Below, in pieces: positions 8,035-18,113 of a stretch of 64,000 nt of DNA. Positions within the stretch are counted from its first letter, which is position 1; each line of letters opens with the position of its first letter. This stretch comes from Penelope pileata (taxonomy: Eukaryota; Chordata; Aves; Galliformes; Cracidae). The position numbers and the translations under genes were made by a program. The notes below the pieces were generated by a model, which was not told the origin of the DNA, searched no databases, and saw only the letters and a list, made by a program, of their open reading frames with translations. The stretch covers positions 873,280-937,279 of the forward strand of contig WBMW01000788.1 of NCBI GenBank assembly GCA_013396635.1. The letters run 5' to 3'.

Positions 8035-11000
8035 TAAAACGAGCTTGATAATAAAAATTATTTCCTGTTTGGTGAAAGAGGAGTTCTTTCTTAGGTGTAC
8101 ATGTAAAGATGCCTTTGGATGGAAGGTGTAAATGTTATCTGTTGCCGACAAATTGAAAACCTCTTAGGAAGGTGAACACTGCTTGTTAAAGCTGCAGCCA
8201 GGAGCTCATGCTGGTGTGGTAGAATTCAGCTGAACCTGGTAACAGGTCGTCCTGATGAGAGGTTACACCCTTCTCAGAAATATTGTCCCTTTTATTATAG
8301 TAAGACAAAAAAAAAAAAAAAAGAGCAGCTTTGCTTTCAGCTGGTTGTGGCACGTAGGTGTTTGCAAGCAGACAATGCAAAGCATGCCCAATGTCCGCGA
8401 GCAGTCCAGCTGCCCATGGCATGAGGCACAGATGAACACAAGGTGAGGCAGGACTAGCTGTGACAGTGACTGCAGGTGCTGCAGAGGCTTCAGGTGATAG
8501 GAGAGTTTCCAGAAAATTTATGGGGGAAACAGCTGACCAGGAATATTTCTTTTACATTCTTTTACATTCTACATTTCATTTACATTCTTTTTCCTTGGGT
8601 GAATTGATTTTTTTGACCAACAGAACATGATTTGGTTGTGTGCTTAAAATCTCAAGGTTCACTTTGGTTTAGTTTAATCCTCTTATTTCAGTCATTTTCC
8701 CTAGCAAGAAAACACTCCTCTCTGCAGCAGCACGTCCTTCGTGCAGAACTTACGAAGTTGCTGTTCCTGACAAGCCCTTGCCATTACCCATTTGCAGCAG
8801 GAGGCCAGAAGTGCTCTCTCCAAGAAAGCCCCTGCCTCGGTGGGACAGGATTTGCCTCTTGCACCACCCTGTTGGCGCTGGGCCATGTCTGCTTTCACGT
8901 TCTTTGATTTCTGAGATTTTGCAGCCTGTCTGTAACAAGCCTTGGCTTGGGGCTGGAGGATAGAGCACATGCAGCCTAGCCTTGGAGCTGAAAGTTGATG
9001 TGGGATTTTTGGGATTGCAGGGAATAAATTAATGATTAATTGCAAGATATAGCTAGTGGTTGTTTTTCGGAAATTTTAATGTATGATGGTTTGGTATTTC
9101 TTAAACTTTAAAATGCAGATTGTATATGAACATGTGCATGTGTGTGAGGAAGTACTTTAAAATAACCTGCTGGTTTTTGTTTAGGTGTGCACCGACACCG
9201 CGTTCTCACTTAGTCCTTGAAGATGTTTAGGTGATGTGTTTCACGCTCATATGCAGCAGCCAGCGCAATGTCGTGTTGCGCAACCCATCGCCATGGTTCT
9301 TTAGTTACCAGCCTCAATCTGGGCATCAAGAGGGATTCTCGGGTGCAGTAGGGAGCACAGCAGCTCTGCATACACACAGCCCATCTCCAACCTCTACAAC
9401 TCAGTGCACAAAGCTGGCTCTAGGTCAGGAGAATATTTAGAGAGCAAGTTACACATGCACCGTGGCTTCCGAAAGGATTTGACTGGCAATGCAGTGTGTT
9501 ACTGCCTCAGTGCTGTAGCAGGTATATTAAAAGGCTCCACTGCCTCAGAGCAGCCGTACGGCAAGTTATCTGCTGTATCTGGATGTAAAGCTAGAGATGG
9601 ATTTAAACATTTCTTTCACAACCTTCCCAAAATACATTTTGGTTAAGTTTTATTTACAGCTATTAAGAAAATAAAAACTACTCTCAATGCTACATTTTAG
9701 GCTTTTGTCAAATTGTCTTCAATTTTAGCATTAAATCTACTTTTTATAAACTTTTGGATGTGAGCCCAATATACATTTTACAATTTTAAAAATGTACTTT
9801 ATCTATAAATAAACCCCCTTGAAACTGATAGAGGTTTATCGTGCAAGACATGATTTATTTTCAACTGCGTTTGCCACGTATTCACGCTTAGTGAGGATTC
9901 ATGTTGAGATAATTTAGGAAATTCGTACTAAGATAAAATACTGTTAAAATCTTAATGAAACGTATCCTGTTTCCATAGGCTGTAGCTACCAGGTCTCCGT
10001 TTTCTGTAGCTTGTTCTCTCTTTTTTAAAGTAGCTCGGCTGGTGCTGTGTATCCAGAATCCGATTTCTATTCATAGATGGTTTTCAGGTGCACATGTGAC
10101 AGACAGAAAATATTGTAAATACCAATATCTCATAGTTTTAAAGTGGCTGAATGGCTTGGAAGAAGCTGCCTCTTGCCGAGGTGAGGCTAACTGGGTGATT
10201 GTGAATTCCTTGGCAGTGGGAATTCGCACATCCCTGTGTTACCTGTGAAGATGCCACGGGATGAAACCAGAAGCACCGTGCTCCTGCTGCTGCCAGACCC
10301 AGGACCACTGTGGGGGGAAGGCTTTGCTTGCTCAGCTCAGCAGGATAAGTATTAACCCCCAAAACATATTTCTTTCTCGTTAAGATGGAGAAAATGTCAC
10401 AGAGAGAAAGCTTCAAAAATAGCGAGGGCAAAAAATGGCATAAAGCTGAACTTCACTTACCACATTTGGTGTTCGTAGCTTACACTTGCACCAAGAAACC
10501 CATGCGTTTTAAAATCTCTGCAAGGAGACCTTTCAAAGCCTGTAATCAGTAGTTAAAAATGAGAGTAAACCAAGAGACCTTTTCTTTTTTAACCAGCGTG
10601 CTAATTTTAACATGCTCTTTTATTCTCTCTAAGAAATAACGTGAGGTTTGCAGCTCGGAGGAAAAGCTGGGCTTCCTGCACAGTGGCAAAAGCGCAGTGG
10701 AGCCTCATCTGCCTCTCAGCCTGGCTGCTTTGCCGGGGTGGCCGTCTGCAGGTGCCGCCTGGCAGGCAGCGTGCTGTTCGGCCGGTAGGCACGCTGGAGG
10801 AGAGCACCCTGCAGCAAGAGGCCCCATCCTCACAAAGTGACAGCAGGTCTGTGGGCACGCTCCTGCTGGGGCGATCTGCGGTGACTGAGGGGCTGCTTCT
10901 GGGAGGACGCTGGATAGTGTGGGGTGATGCAAACAGGGAATTGAAATATCCACGCTCACACTTCCTCGGCATACGATGGAGCTGACGGGTCCGTAAGCCA

Positions 11001-12216
11001 CATAAGTACTCGGTGATATAAGCTGATTTAAGATGTTGTGCCCTGAGCTAACCGTGGCATGGGATGGTCCAGGGCTGGATAACTGGGTGCTGTGTTGCAA
11101 ACACTATTTAAAAAAACTGCAGTGAATGTATGTGCCTAAACTCTCAACCTTTCTTCATGGATCAGGAGCCCGCGTACAAACGGAAACATTCGGATGTGGG
11201 CCCTACCTGACGTGAACTGCATGTGAGTCACTACCAAGACACCTAGTAGATGACTAGCACTCTTCCCAATGTTAGTCTTCTATTTTAGGTTGATGCTCTT
11301 CACGTTCAGGGCTCCCCCACATGAAAACGCTACCATCTAATGCAATTCTTTTTTTTTTTTTTAAGAGTCTTTGATGGTCCCTACAAGCACTCATGCATAA
11401 AACAGATTGCTTAGTTTCAAAATTGCCTATAGAACAGCAACATTTTTTCTTTTGGAAATTCTCAGCCCCTTTGAGTAGCTACTGTGGCTTCCCAAATCAG
11501 GTAGAAATATTTCGTGTGAGAGTCTGGAGCAGAAAAAATGATTTACAAAGACATAGCTGAGCATGCATTGCTAAAATTTAATATCAGTGCTCACCTTTTG
11601 AATCAATCGTTATCTCCAGTCTTATCTCCTTTTATTTAGAAAAAGGAGGAGGAGTCTGCTTGAGACTGAAATGTGGTGAGAAGAGAGGGAACATCTGTAA
11701 ATAATGTTTTTTTCTTTTAGGAGAAGGATAAGCACATTGTTAAAAGAATGAAGGAAATTACAGAAAAATGAGGTTTAAGGGAAAGCACATGTTGAAAGAC
11801 AGAGCGCATTAATCAGGATATGGGAATGGGAGGTATAAAGCCCCTTTTCTACACCACTTTGATTCTTATTAAGGACAAAAGGCATTATGAGTTTTTTCTT
11901 TCTTTGCTTGCTCTGAGGAAGGAAGCAATATACCGCTGGAAGTTTGTGGTCCTCACTTCTGCTCCAGTTGTGGAAGATGAAGCACTTTTAATTCATCTCA
12001 AAGGCCTTTCTTTCTCTCTTTTTTTTTTTTTTTTTTCCCCTTTTGAACAAAGGAAGGACAGAGCTGCTCCTCATGATTTTACAGATGAGAGGAGCCCAGT
12101 TGTGAAGCCTTTTCGCCAGGCCAGTGTGCAGAGCAGGGGGACATGGAGCCTGCAGCAGCAGTGCTTAGCAGGGACGTGGTGTGTTCAGAGCTGCTGAAGT
12201 CACTGGAGAAGGATGC
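8035..12216. other. Noncoding desert segment
   Basis: No gene is recognised. It holds an A16 run at 8307-8322, an AT-rich block at about 9600-9960 with AATAAA-like and TTTTATAAA strings, a GC-rich patch at about 10640-10890 with chance ORFs on both strands, and a T18 run at 12019-12036. A perfect match to the ZBTB18 binding consensus is at 11690-11699. Confidence 0.6.
8548..8590 (+). repeat. Short tandem repeat, about 10-bp unit (TTTTACATTC)
   Basis: Two exact copies of a CTTTTACATT-type unit are followed by two diverged ones (CTACATTTCATT, TACATTCTTTTT). It is a small minisatellite-like array in noncoding sequence. Confidence 0.6.
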
Positions 12217-12271
12217 AAAAAAAAAAAAAAANNNNNNNNNNNNNNAAAAAAAAAAAAAAAAAAAAAAAAAA
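12217..12271. repeat. Poly(A) tract interrupted by a 14-base assembly gap
   Basis: Fifteen A (12217-12231) are followed by 14 N (12232-12245) and 26 A (12246-12271). Both edges of the gap are pure A, so the missing sequence is most simply more A or an unresolved homopolymer. The size of the gap should not be trusted. Confidence 0.95.
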
Positions 12272-13264
12272 GGAAGTGAAAGCCATGTTTATCCTGGGAA
12301 TGGATGCAGGATTTGATATTTCCGAGTGTTTTCACCACATCTTCTGTGCTACCTCTCTAGACCCTTTGTGCACCATGTTTGATGCCTGATGTTCCACTTG
12401 GCTCTGTGCCTCTCTGCTGTCAGCAGGTTTCAGTTGGATCTAGACTTTGAGAGGTATTTGTGAGTGAGAGAAAATAATTTTAAAGCCCTCTGGATAACAT
12501 TGGAGGCACGTGCTTGAGTGAAAGTTCACACTTTGGGTTTTAGGCAGAAACAACACTAATTCCATCAGAAATCCTCCCCAGATATCAGGGATCTCTCAGG
12601 GGACCTCTTTTTTTTGTGCCCACATAATTTGTTTGGGAAAAGGCGAAGGGCCTGACCACTGCAGCCTCTCCCACCTCTTCCTGCCCCGTCCCTGTTGTCC
12701 CTGGGACCCCATTTTGTGTCCTGCTTTGGGCTGTGGCACCGTGCAGCACGGCGTGGCCTGGTGCCTGTCATGTGCCTCCAACATGGCTCCCTCAGAAACA
12801 CCGCCCCCAGCGGCAAGGCCCGGGCACCTGCTGCCTTGGGAGGGTGGACAAAATGTCGCCCTCCTCACCCAGCTGCTGCAGACCCTACCCTGCAGACTAG
12901 TAGGAGAGAGTGATGCTACCCTTTTAATTTTTTCCTTTTATTTTATTAGGTGCCTTTCTAATACTTCTGGGAGCACGTCCGTGATGGTCCCTGAGCGATT
13001 TTGGGCTCCAGCCGCCTGTCCTCCTCAAGCCCCAGATGATGCACATTTGCGAGGCGACGAACTCCACAAAAACATCCGAGTGTGATCTATTTTTTCCTTC
13101 TCCTTTGTTGCTTAATGGATGACTCAACTTTCTTTTGTGACTGGATAGCTTTAATTTATAGTTTTTAGGAGAGCGATCGTTCTTCTCATTATTTTTGGTT
13201 AAATATTCTTATTTGTTGATTATTTAATAGTTTGTTTGGATAAAGATGTTAAAAAAAAAAAAAA

Positions 13265-13480
13265 AAAACAGCTTGGTGCCATAGACCGAGTCCAAAAGAA
13301 ATTAACTGCTCTGCTGCACATATTGGAGCAGGGAGTTTGCGGAGAATGCAGCCCTGCTAATGGACTGGCAAACTTATAAAGGCTTTAAAGATTCCATAGA
13401 ACCACGCTCTGCCTAATTTTATTAATTAACCCTCATTGCTTTGTACGAGGGTTGTTCTGGCTATGGAATAAATGAGCGAG
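13265..13480. promoter_or_regulatory. Candidate conserved noncoding element
   Basis: A mixed block with TTATTAATTAACC homeodomain-like cores and a perfect 7-bp stem (AACCCTC 13428-13434 pairing with GAGGGTT 13447-13453, 12-base loop). It lacks repeat signatures and low-complexity runs. The call rests on appearance alone and needs cross-species alignment. Confidence 0.2.
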
Positions 13481-13609
13481 AGGGCTGGCCAGTGGGCATT
13501 AAGCATAATTTTACGCTTAGCGTTGCAGAGGACTAGGGCTCACGGGGTTTGGGGTTGCTTCATTTTATTTTATTTTTCCCCACACACATCCTTCCCCTCC
13601 CGGTGCTGT

Positions 13610-13815
13610 CTCCTTGCCGCCTGATGCGGAAACGCGGCGGGCAGTCGCACCCTGCCCTGCAGGCCGTGCCCGAGGTGCAGCCGGGCAGCGGGGGCAGAAG
13701 GAAGGGCCGCAGCCAGCGGCTCCTGGCAGGTGCGTCCTGGCGAGCGGGCAGCTCCGATGGACGGCTGTATCTGATCGCTGCCGAGCTGCGAGACGCTCGG
13801 TGGCGGCGTGAAGTA
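13610..13815. promoter_or_regulatory. CpG-dense island-like patch in the gene desert
   Basis: I count about 25 CpG dinucleotides in about 205 bp, far denser than the flanks. It could be a small promoter CpG island for a noncoding transcript or an active enhancer. The overlapping ORF at 13549-13824 (91 residues, Arg/Gly-rich) has no recognisable domain and I do not call it a gene. Confidence 0.35.
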
Positions 13816-14339
13816 TTCCCGTGAAATAAAGGTCACTCCGATTTAAGTTTTTGAATGATTCACTAAGTATTGAAGCTGATTTTTGCTCTGCTGCGTTGAT
13901 TTTCTAATATTCGCGCCGTATGTTTCCTTTTACATTATATGCAGGTTCTTTTAAAGCCTGTCAACCAAAAAGGGGCAATAGTTGAGACAGAAACAACTTT
14001 TTTTTTTTCCTTAAATCTGTATGATTCATGGGACAAAGTTCTGTGATGCATCACACCATCCAGTCTCTGTCTGGACCAATGCACAGTTTTTTGTATTTTT
14101 TTTCCTGGTGGGCTTTTTTTTTTTTTTTCTAAAACATTACTTCTTGGCAAACTAGATATGCAAATGCCAGAATACACTAAAACCACATTTAATTGGACCC
14201 ACTTGCCAACTTCTTGAACACAGCTTGGATTATTTCACTGGAGGCTGCTTCTGTTAAAAGATGGGGGAGGAGGAAGTGGCATATTGACAAGGCTTCAGAT
14301 AATTTTTTTTCCACTAGAAGTACAATTATGCTATGAGCC

Positions 14340-14470
14340 AAGTTTGGAAGTATTTTACTATGTTTAATAATAATTATTATTAAAGGATATTGTAAACATA
14401 TGCATTTAAGTGGAATGTAATGGGAATACAATCATGTCACTAATTTAGCTTTGGATTAATTTACAAGGGG
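14340..14470. promoter_or_regulatory. AT-rich candidate enhancer with a 22-bp perfect palindrome
   Basis: The palindrome at 14363-14384 (left half TTTAATAATAA) is centred on TAATTA. It is followed by an ATATGCAT octamer-like string near 14400 and TTTGGATTAATTTAC near 14450. These resemble homeodomain and POU sites. The sequence is also low in complexity, so chance is possible. Confidence 0.25.
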
Positions 14471-17028
14471 ATTTTTTTGAGGGTAGCCGACTTCCTCGGT
14501 CCCTGGAACCTGCACAGCACTGCAAAATGCTGGTTTAGAGAGAGGACACGCATCCTGACTGCAAGCTGAACGGGATGATTAAAAATATTCATTCTTTCAG
14601 AAGATCATTGAAATTTCCATCTCTGACTAGCAATCAATTAAATATAAACCGTATAATAGGATTAAAATCACAAGGTTTGTGGAGTTCCCAGAAATTTCAA
14701 GCACACATAGTGGCTGCACATGTTATACTTTAGGATTTTGGAGGAAAATAGGGAACCCCAATAAATTATAGCCCTAGCCATGCTGATGCTGCAAAAAGCT
14801 AGCGGAGGGGGCTCAAATGTCTCTCTGAAGATCCTTTCTGCACACACTGCTGACAGCCACCTGCAAGCATCTGTGGGCCATGGGCAGGAGCCAGGGTCAC
14901 CCACAGCCGTGGGGTTAGGCGTGCTGCACCCCACTTCTCCCAAGCCCAACCAAGCCAGCAGCTCACTAGTGTTGACCCCAGTGGCTGTGGAGCCACTGGA
15001 CAGCTGTAGGAGGGAGGTGCAGGGTGAGGCGGGGACACCAGCCAGTGGTACCCATTCGGGAAGCCCAGGCCTGGCTGGACCTGGTGCCAGGCATGGGAAG
15101 GGGGATACACCTCAGAAATTGTGGCAGTGTGGTCAGGGGAGAGACGTCATGTGGTGTAATGAGCGTATTTGTAAGGTGTTTAAGCGATATAAAAAACTGT
15201 CTGGGCTTGGTGTTCTTTCATCCTGCCATCCTCCCAAAGCAAGTTTCAAAAGGAGGGGGCCTTATCATTACTGTAGGAATTATTTGAGCTATATCTGAGG
15301 AGAGAGCAATTTCTTTGTCATTAGAAAAATCACTGGCTCTCCTCAAGCGCATAAACAGTTTACACACTGTGGCTTTAAAATGTGCTCGTCTGCAAGCCTT
15401 CACAGGAATCTGAATTGTGAACATTTCGGCGCTTGGATGTAAAATCTGGGATCTCAATTTAGCCTTCTGTAAATGCAAGGATGAAGGGCAAAGCACAGAT
15501 CTGGGCATGAATTTTTAAATTAAGGGTATTCAGTTTCACAGTTTTAGGATGGCACCTATATGCAGTCGACAACCAAGATGTCTGAGCAGCTCACAGTCTG
15601 GAGTTTATTCTTAAATAGTCTGTGAGGCCTGGATTGCCTATTGTCCCTCGTGCGTCAGGTTCTCGGATGCATTGGCCCCGGTCTACGCCAGCAAAGCTTT
15701 TCAATGCAAATGTGTCAATCGGCAGCCTTAAAACAGGACTGAAATTGTTATCATTTATAGTGATAAAGCCCAGTTTCTCTGGTTTAGTTTATTATGCTGC
15801 AGGAATGGGTTTTTGAGGTGTTGCAGGAAATGCCGTCTCCCACCAGAACAGGCTGTGGCAGCTGGGAGGTGCGGCTGTACCAGCAGCGCTCTCTGGGACA
15901 CCCAGAGCCAAAGAGTCCAAGGGAGCCTGGTGAGAGGCTGGTGCTGGAGAAGAAATGGTGGCACCAGCCCTTGTGTCGCCGCGTGGTGTCTGGGGCACTG
16001 AACTATCTCTTCCCTGCTGTCACCATGGGTTAAAAGCAGCAGAAAGACTGTGTGCAGCCCGAGGTATGTGTTAGAGCCCAGCGATCTGCCACCAGAAAAA
16101 AGATGCAAGCCCTTCAATACAGCAAAAATCACTTACAGGAACAAAATGATTGACCTAAGCCAGGAACAGAGATGGTCTGTGGACAGTAAAAGTGAATGCA
16201 ATTTATTTCAATTAATAAAAAATGCTTCTTTTCTAAAGAAAACGTGTGTTCTGAAGATGGGGCTGGAGGATGGCTATCTGAGGAAGATGTAAGGGCTCAG
16301 CGTGGGTGTGGAGCTAGGACAAGCAGGAAATATGTACAGTGGTACGTGAAATGTGGAACAGCCAACAGGTAGAGGCTCTTACAGGGATGAAATTAGGATG
16401 TTTTACAACAAAGCTTTGTGAAAAGCAGGCGAGTTACATTGCATGGTAGCTGGTAGTGGTGCGTAGGAAGCCTCCTGGGTTTGGATCAATTTGGGACACC
16501 GCTGTGAACATGAGGACACATAGAGCAGCCACTTGTCACAAGGGAGGCGAGGGAGCAGCCTAGATGTCAGGCTAGCATCGGAAGTAGAGGAGGGGAGATG
16601 TGAAATCTTTGAGGAAATTGCATAGTAGAATACACTTGACCTCTGGATAAGGGGCCTCACAAGGCCTTTGTGTCTTCAGCCTCTAGAGCCAACTGGGAAG
16701 GCTCTACTTCATCTACCAAAGTAGAGGGCAGAAATGCGTCATGTAGGTGCAGAAATAGCTGTCTTTCAGCTGAGAGTGTGACAGATGAGATGTTTTTCTG
16801 GCCCAGGCATACTGAGTGCATTAAATTCCATGGATAGAACATGCCCTCCCTGGCACCAGGGTGACCTGCTGTTCCTACAGGCCTACACAACAAGACAGAG
16901 GCCACAGGTCTCCCTGCAGTGAGCCTGAGTGGGATAGAGCTCGTGTTCCTGGATCCACACCTTCTTTGCAGCTCCGTTCATTAGTTAGGCTGCTGTGGCT
17001 GGCTGAGTCACAGAGGCGGATGTGTCAT

Positions 17029-17165
17029 CATAGGATCACAGCTCACTGAAGGGCTGGCAGGGACCCCTGGAGGCCAGCTGGTCCGACCCTCTGCTCAAGC
17101 AGGGCCACGTAGAGCTGGCTGCCCAGGACCATGACCAGGCAGACTAGAGTATCTCCAGTGTCAGA
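17029..17165 (-). mobile_element. CR1 LINE 3'-end fragment, antisense
   Basis: The plus strand reads TAGGATCACAG..., then AGGGACCCCTGGAGGCCAG, CTCAAGCAGGGCCA and CTGGCTGCCCAGGACCATG. This is the reverse complement of a CR1 3' region, so the element runs on the minus strand with its 3' end at low coordinate. It is short and severely 5'-truncated. It shares the GCTGCCCAGGACCA diagnostic string with the copies at 29923 and 34214. Confidence 0.8.
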
Positions 17166-17849
17166 TCTTATAAGATAGATGACATTTTGCTTGGCTAGTT
17201 TTCTAAAACTGCTGTGTTCTCACGTGGGACCTGCAGAGATCCACCACCACCTGCACTGAGCACCGACTGGTGCAAAAGCAATGGCGAGGCACTGCATCTC
17301 ACCCTGCCTCATTAGCAGGTGTCAGTTCTTCTAGCACCATGAGGCGCTTGCTTTGCACTGTAGGAGCACAGCATCAGAAGGGCTGAAGTGGTTTCCAAAA
17401 CATCTCAAGCTGCAACAGCTCTGGGATGTGATGCTGGTATTTTGGAGTGGGCAGCAGCCAGGTTGCCTGCTTTTAAATGAGCTGTGATAAGGGTAATCGC
17501 AAGATGTTTCCATATCACAAACAAGGCAGGGGAATGTTTTTCTGCCTTATAAAGGCCTGAATAAAGTTGCTGCTCTCAATAAACTGGAGTTTTTATAAAA
17601 CCAAATGCAAATGCTTGAGCTCAAATCTGCCATGAAAGTGATACTAGCAACACCCTGACTGAGAGAGGTGGTCAGATAACATTTGATAAGTCAAAATCTG
17701 AGCCAGATTTTTAAAAACGCACACAGATTTTGAAGGCTGGGTCATTATAGAACGTGAGATTTCTGTGAATCAGCATGTTGCATGGTCTGATGTATCGAGA
17801 CTCAAACAAATGTTAGACATATGGAAAGACCTCTATATAATGAGAGATG

Positions 17850-18090
17850 TGAAAAACAGGATGACTGTTTAATTTAGAAATAGGATAAGAAAGAGGGGCA
17901 CATTAGAGGTATATAAGGCAGTGAACAGCACAGCGGAGGTAAGCATGTGCTCCCATTCCCTGTGGATGAGAATGTAATTTTTATTTACTTATACACGATC
18001 AGCAACAGAAAATTTTCTTCAAGCGTGGGTTATATACCACTGGAACGCTGTGCCACCGCATTCCAGTCTTTTGAAGAGCATAAAAAGGTT
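17850..18090 (+). mobile_element. Old CR1/L3-like LINE fragment, sense
   Basis: GGGGCACATTAGAGGTATAT, then AAGGCAGTGAACAGCACAGC, a gap with GAAAATTTTCTTCAAGCG, then TGGAACGCTGTGCCACCGCA and TTTTGAAGAGCATAAAAAGG. The order and spacing follow the end of the reverse-transcriptase ORF of old amniote CR1/L3-type LINEs (gaggtgtataaaatcatgaa ... tggaactc...tgccac ... aaaagg). It is heavily diverged and recognised by pattern rather than by alignment. Confidence 0.45.
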
Positions 18091-18113
18091 ACAGAAAGAA
18101 AAAAAAAAAAAAA

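Larger units (their letters stand above)
12272..17028. other. Noncoding desert segment with possible regulatory blocks
   Basis: No gene is supported. It contains an A18 run at 13251-13268, an AT-rich block with a small hairpin near 13428-13453, a CpG-dense patch at 13610-13815, an AT-rich palindromic block at 14340-14470, and GC-rich stretches at 12640-12900 and 14860-15120 whose ORFs on both strands look like chance. Confidence 0.6.

Noticed and set aside
16718..16731. CTCF-like motif AAAGTAGAGGGCAG
   Set aside because: Matches the right part of the motif but lacks the CC start; a single imperfect match in 64 kb is not evidence.
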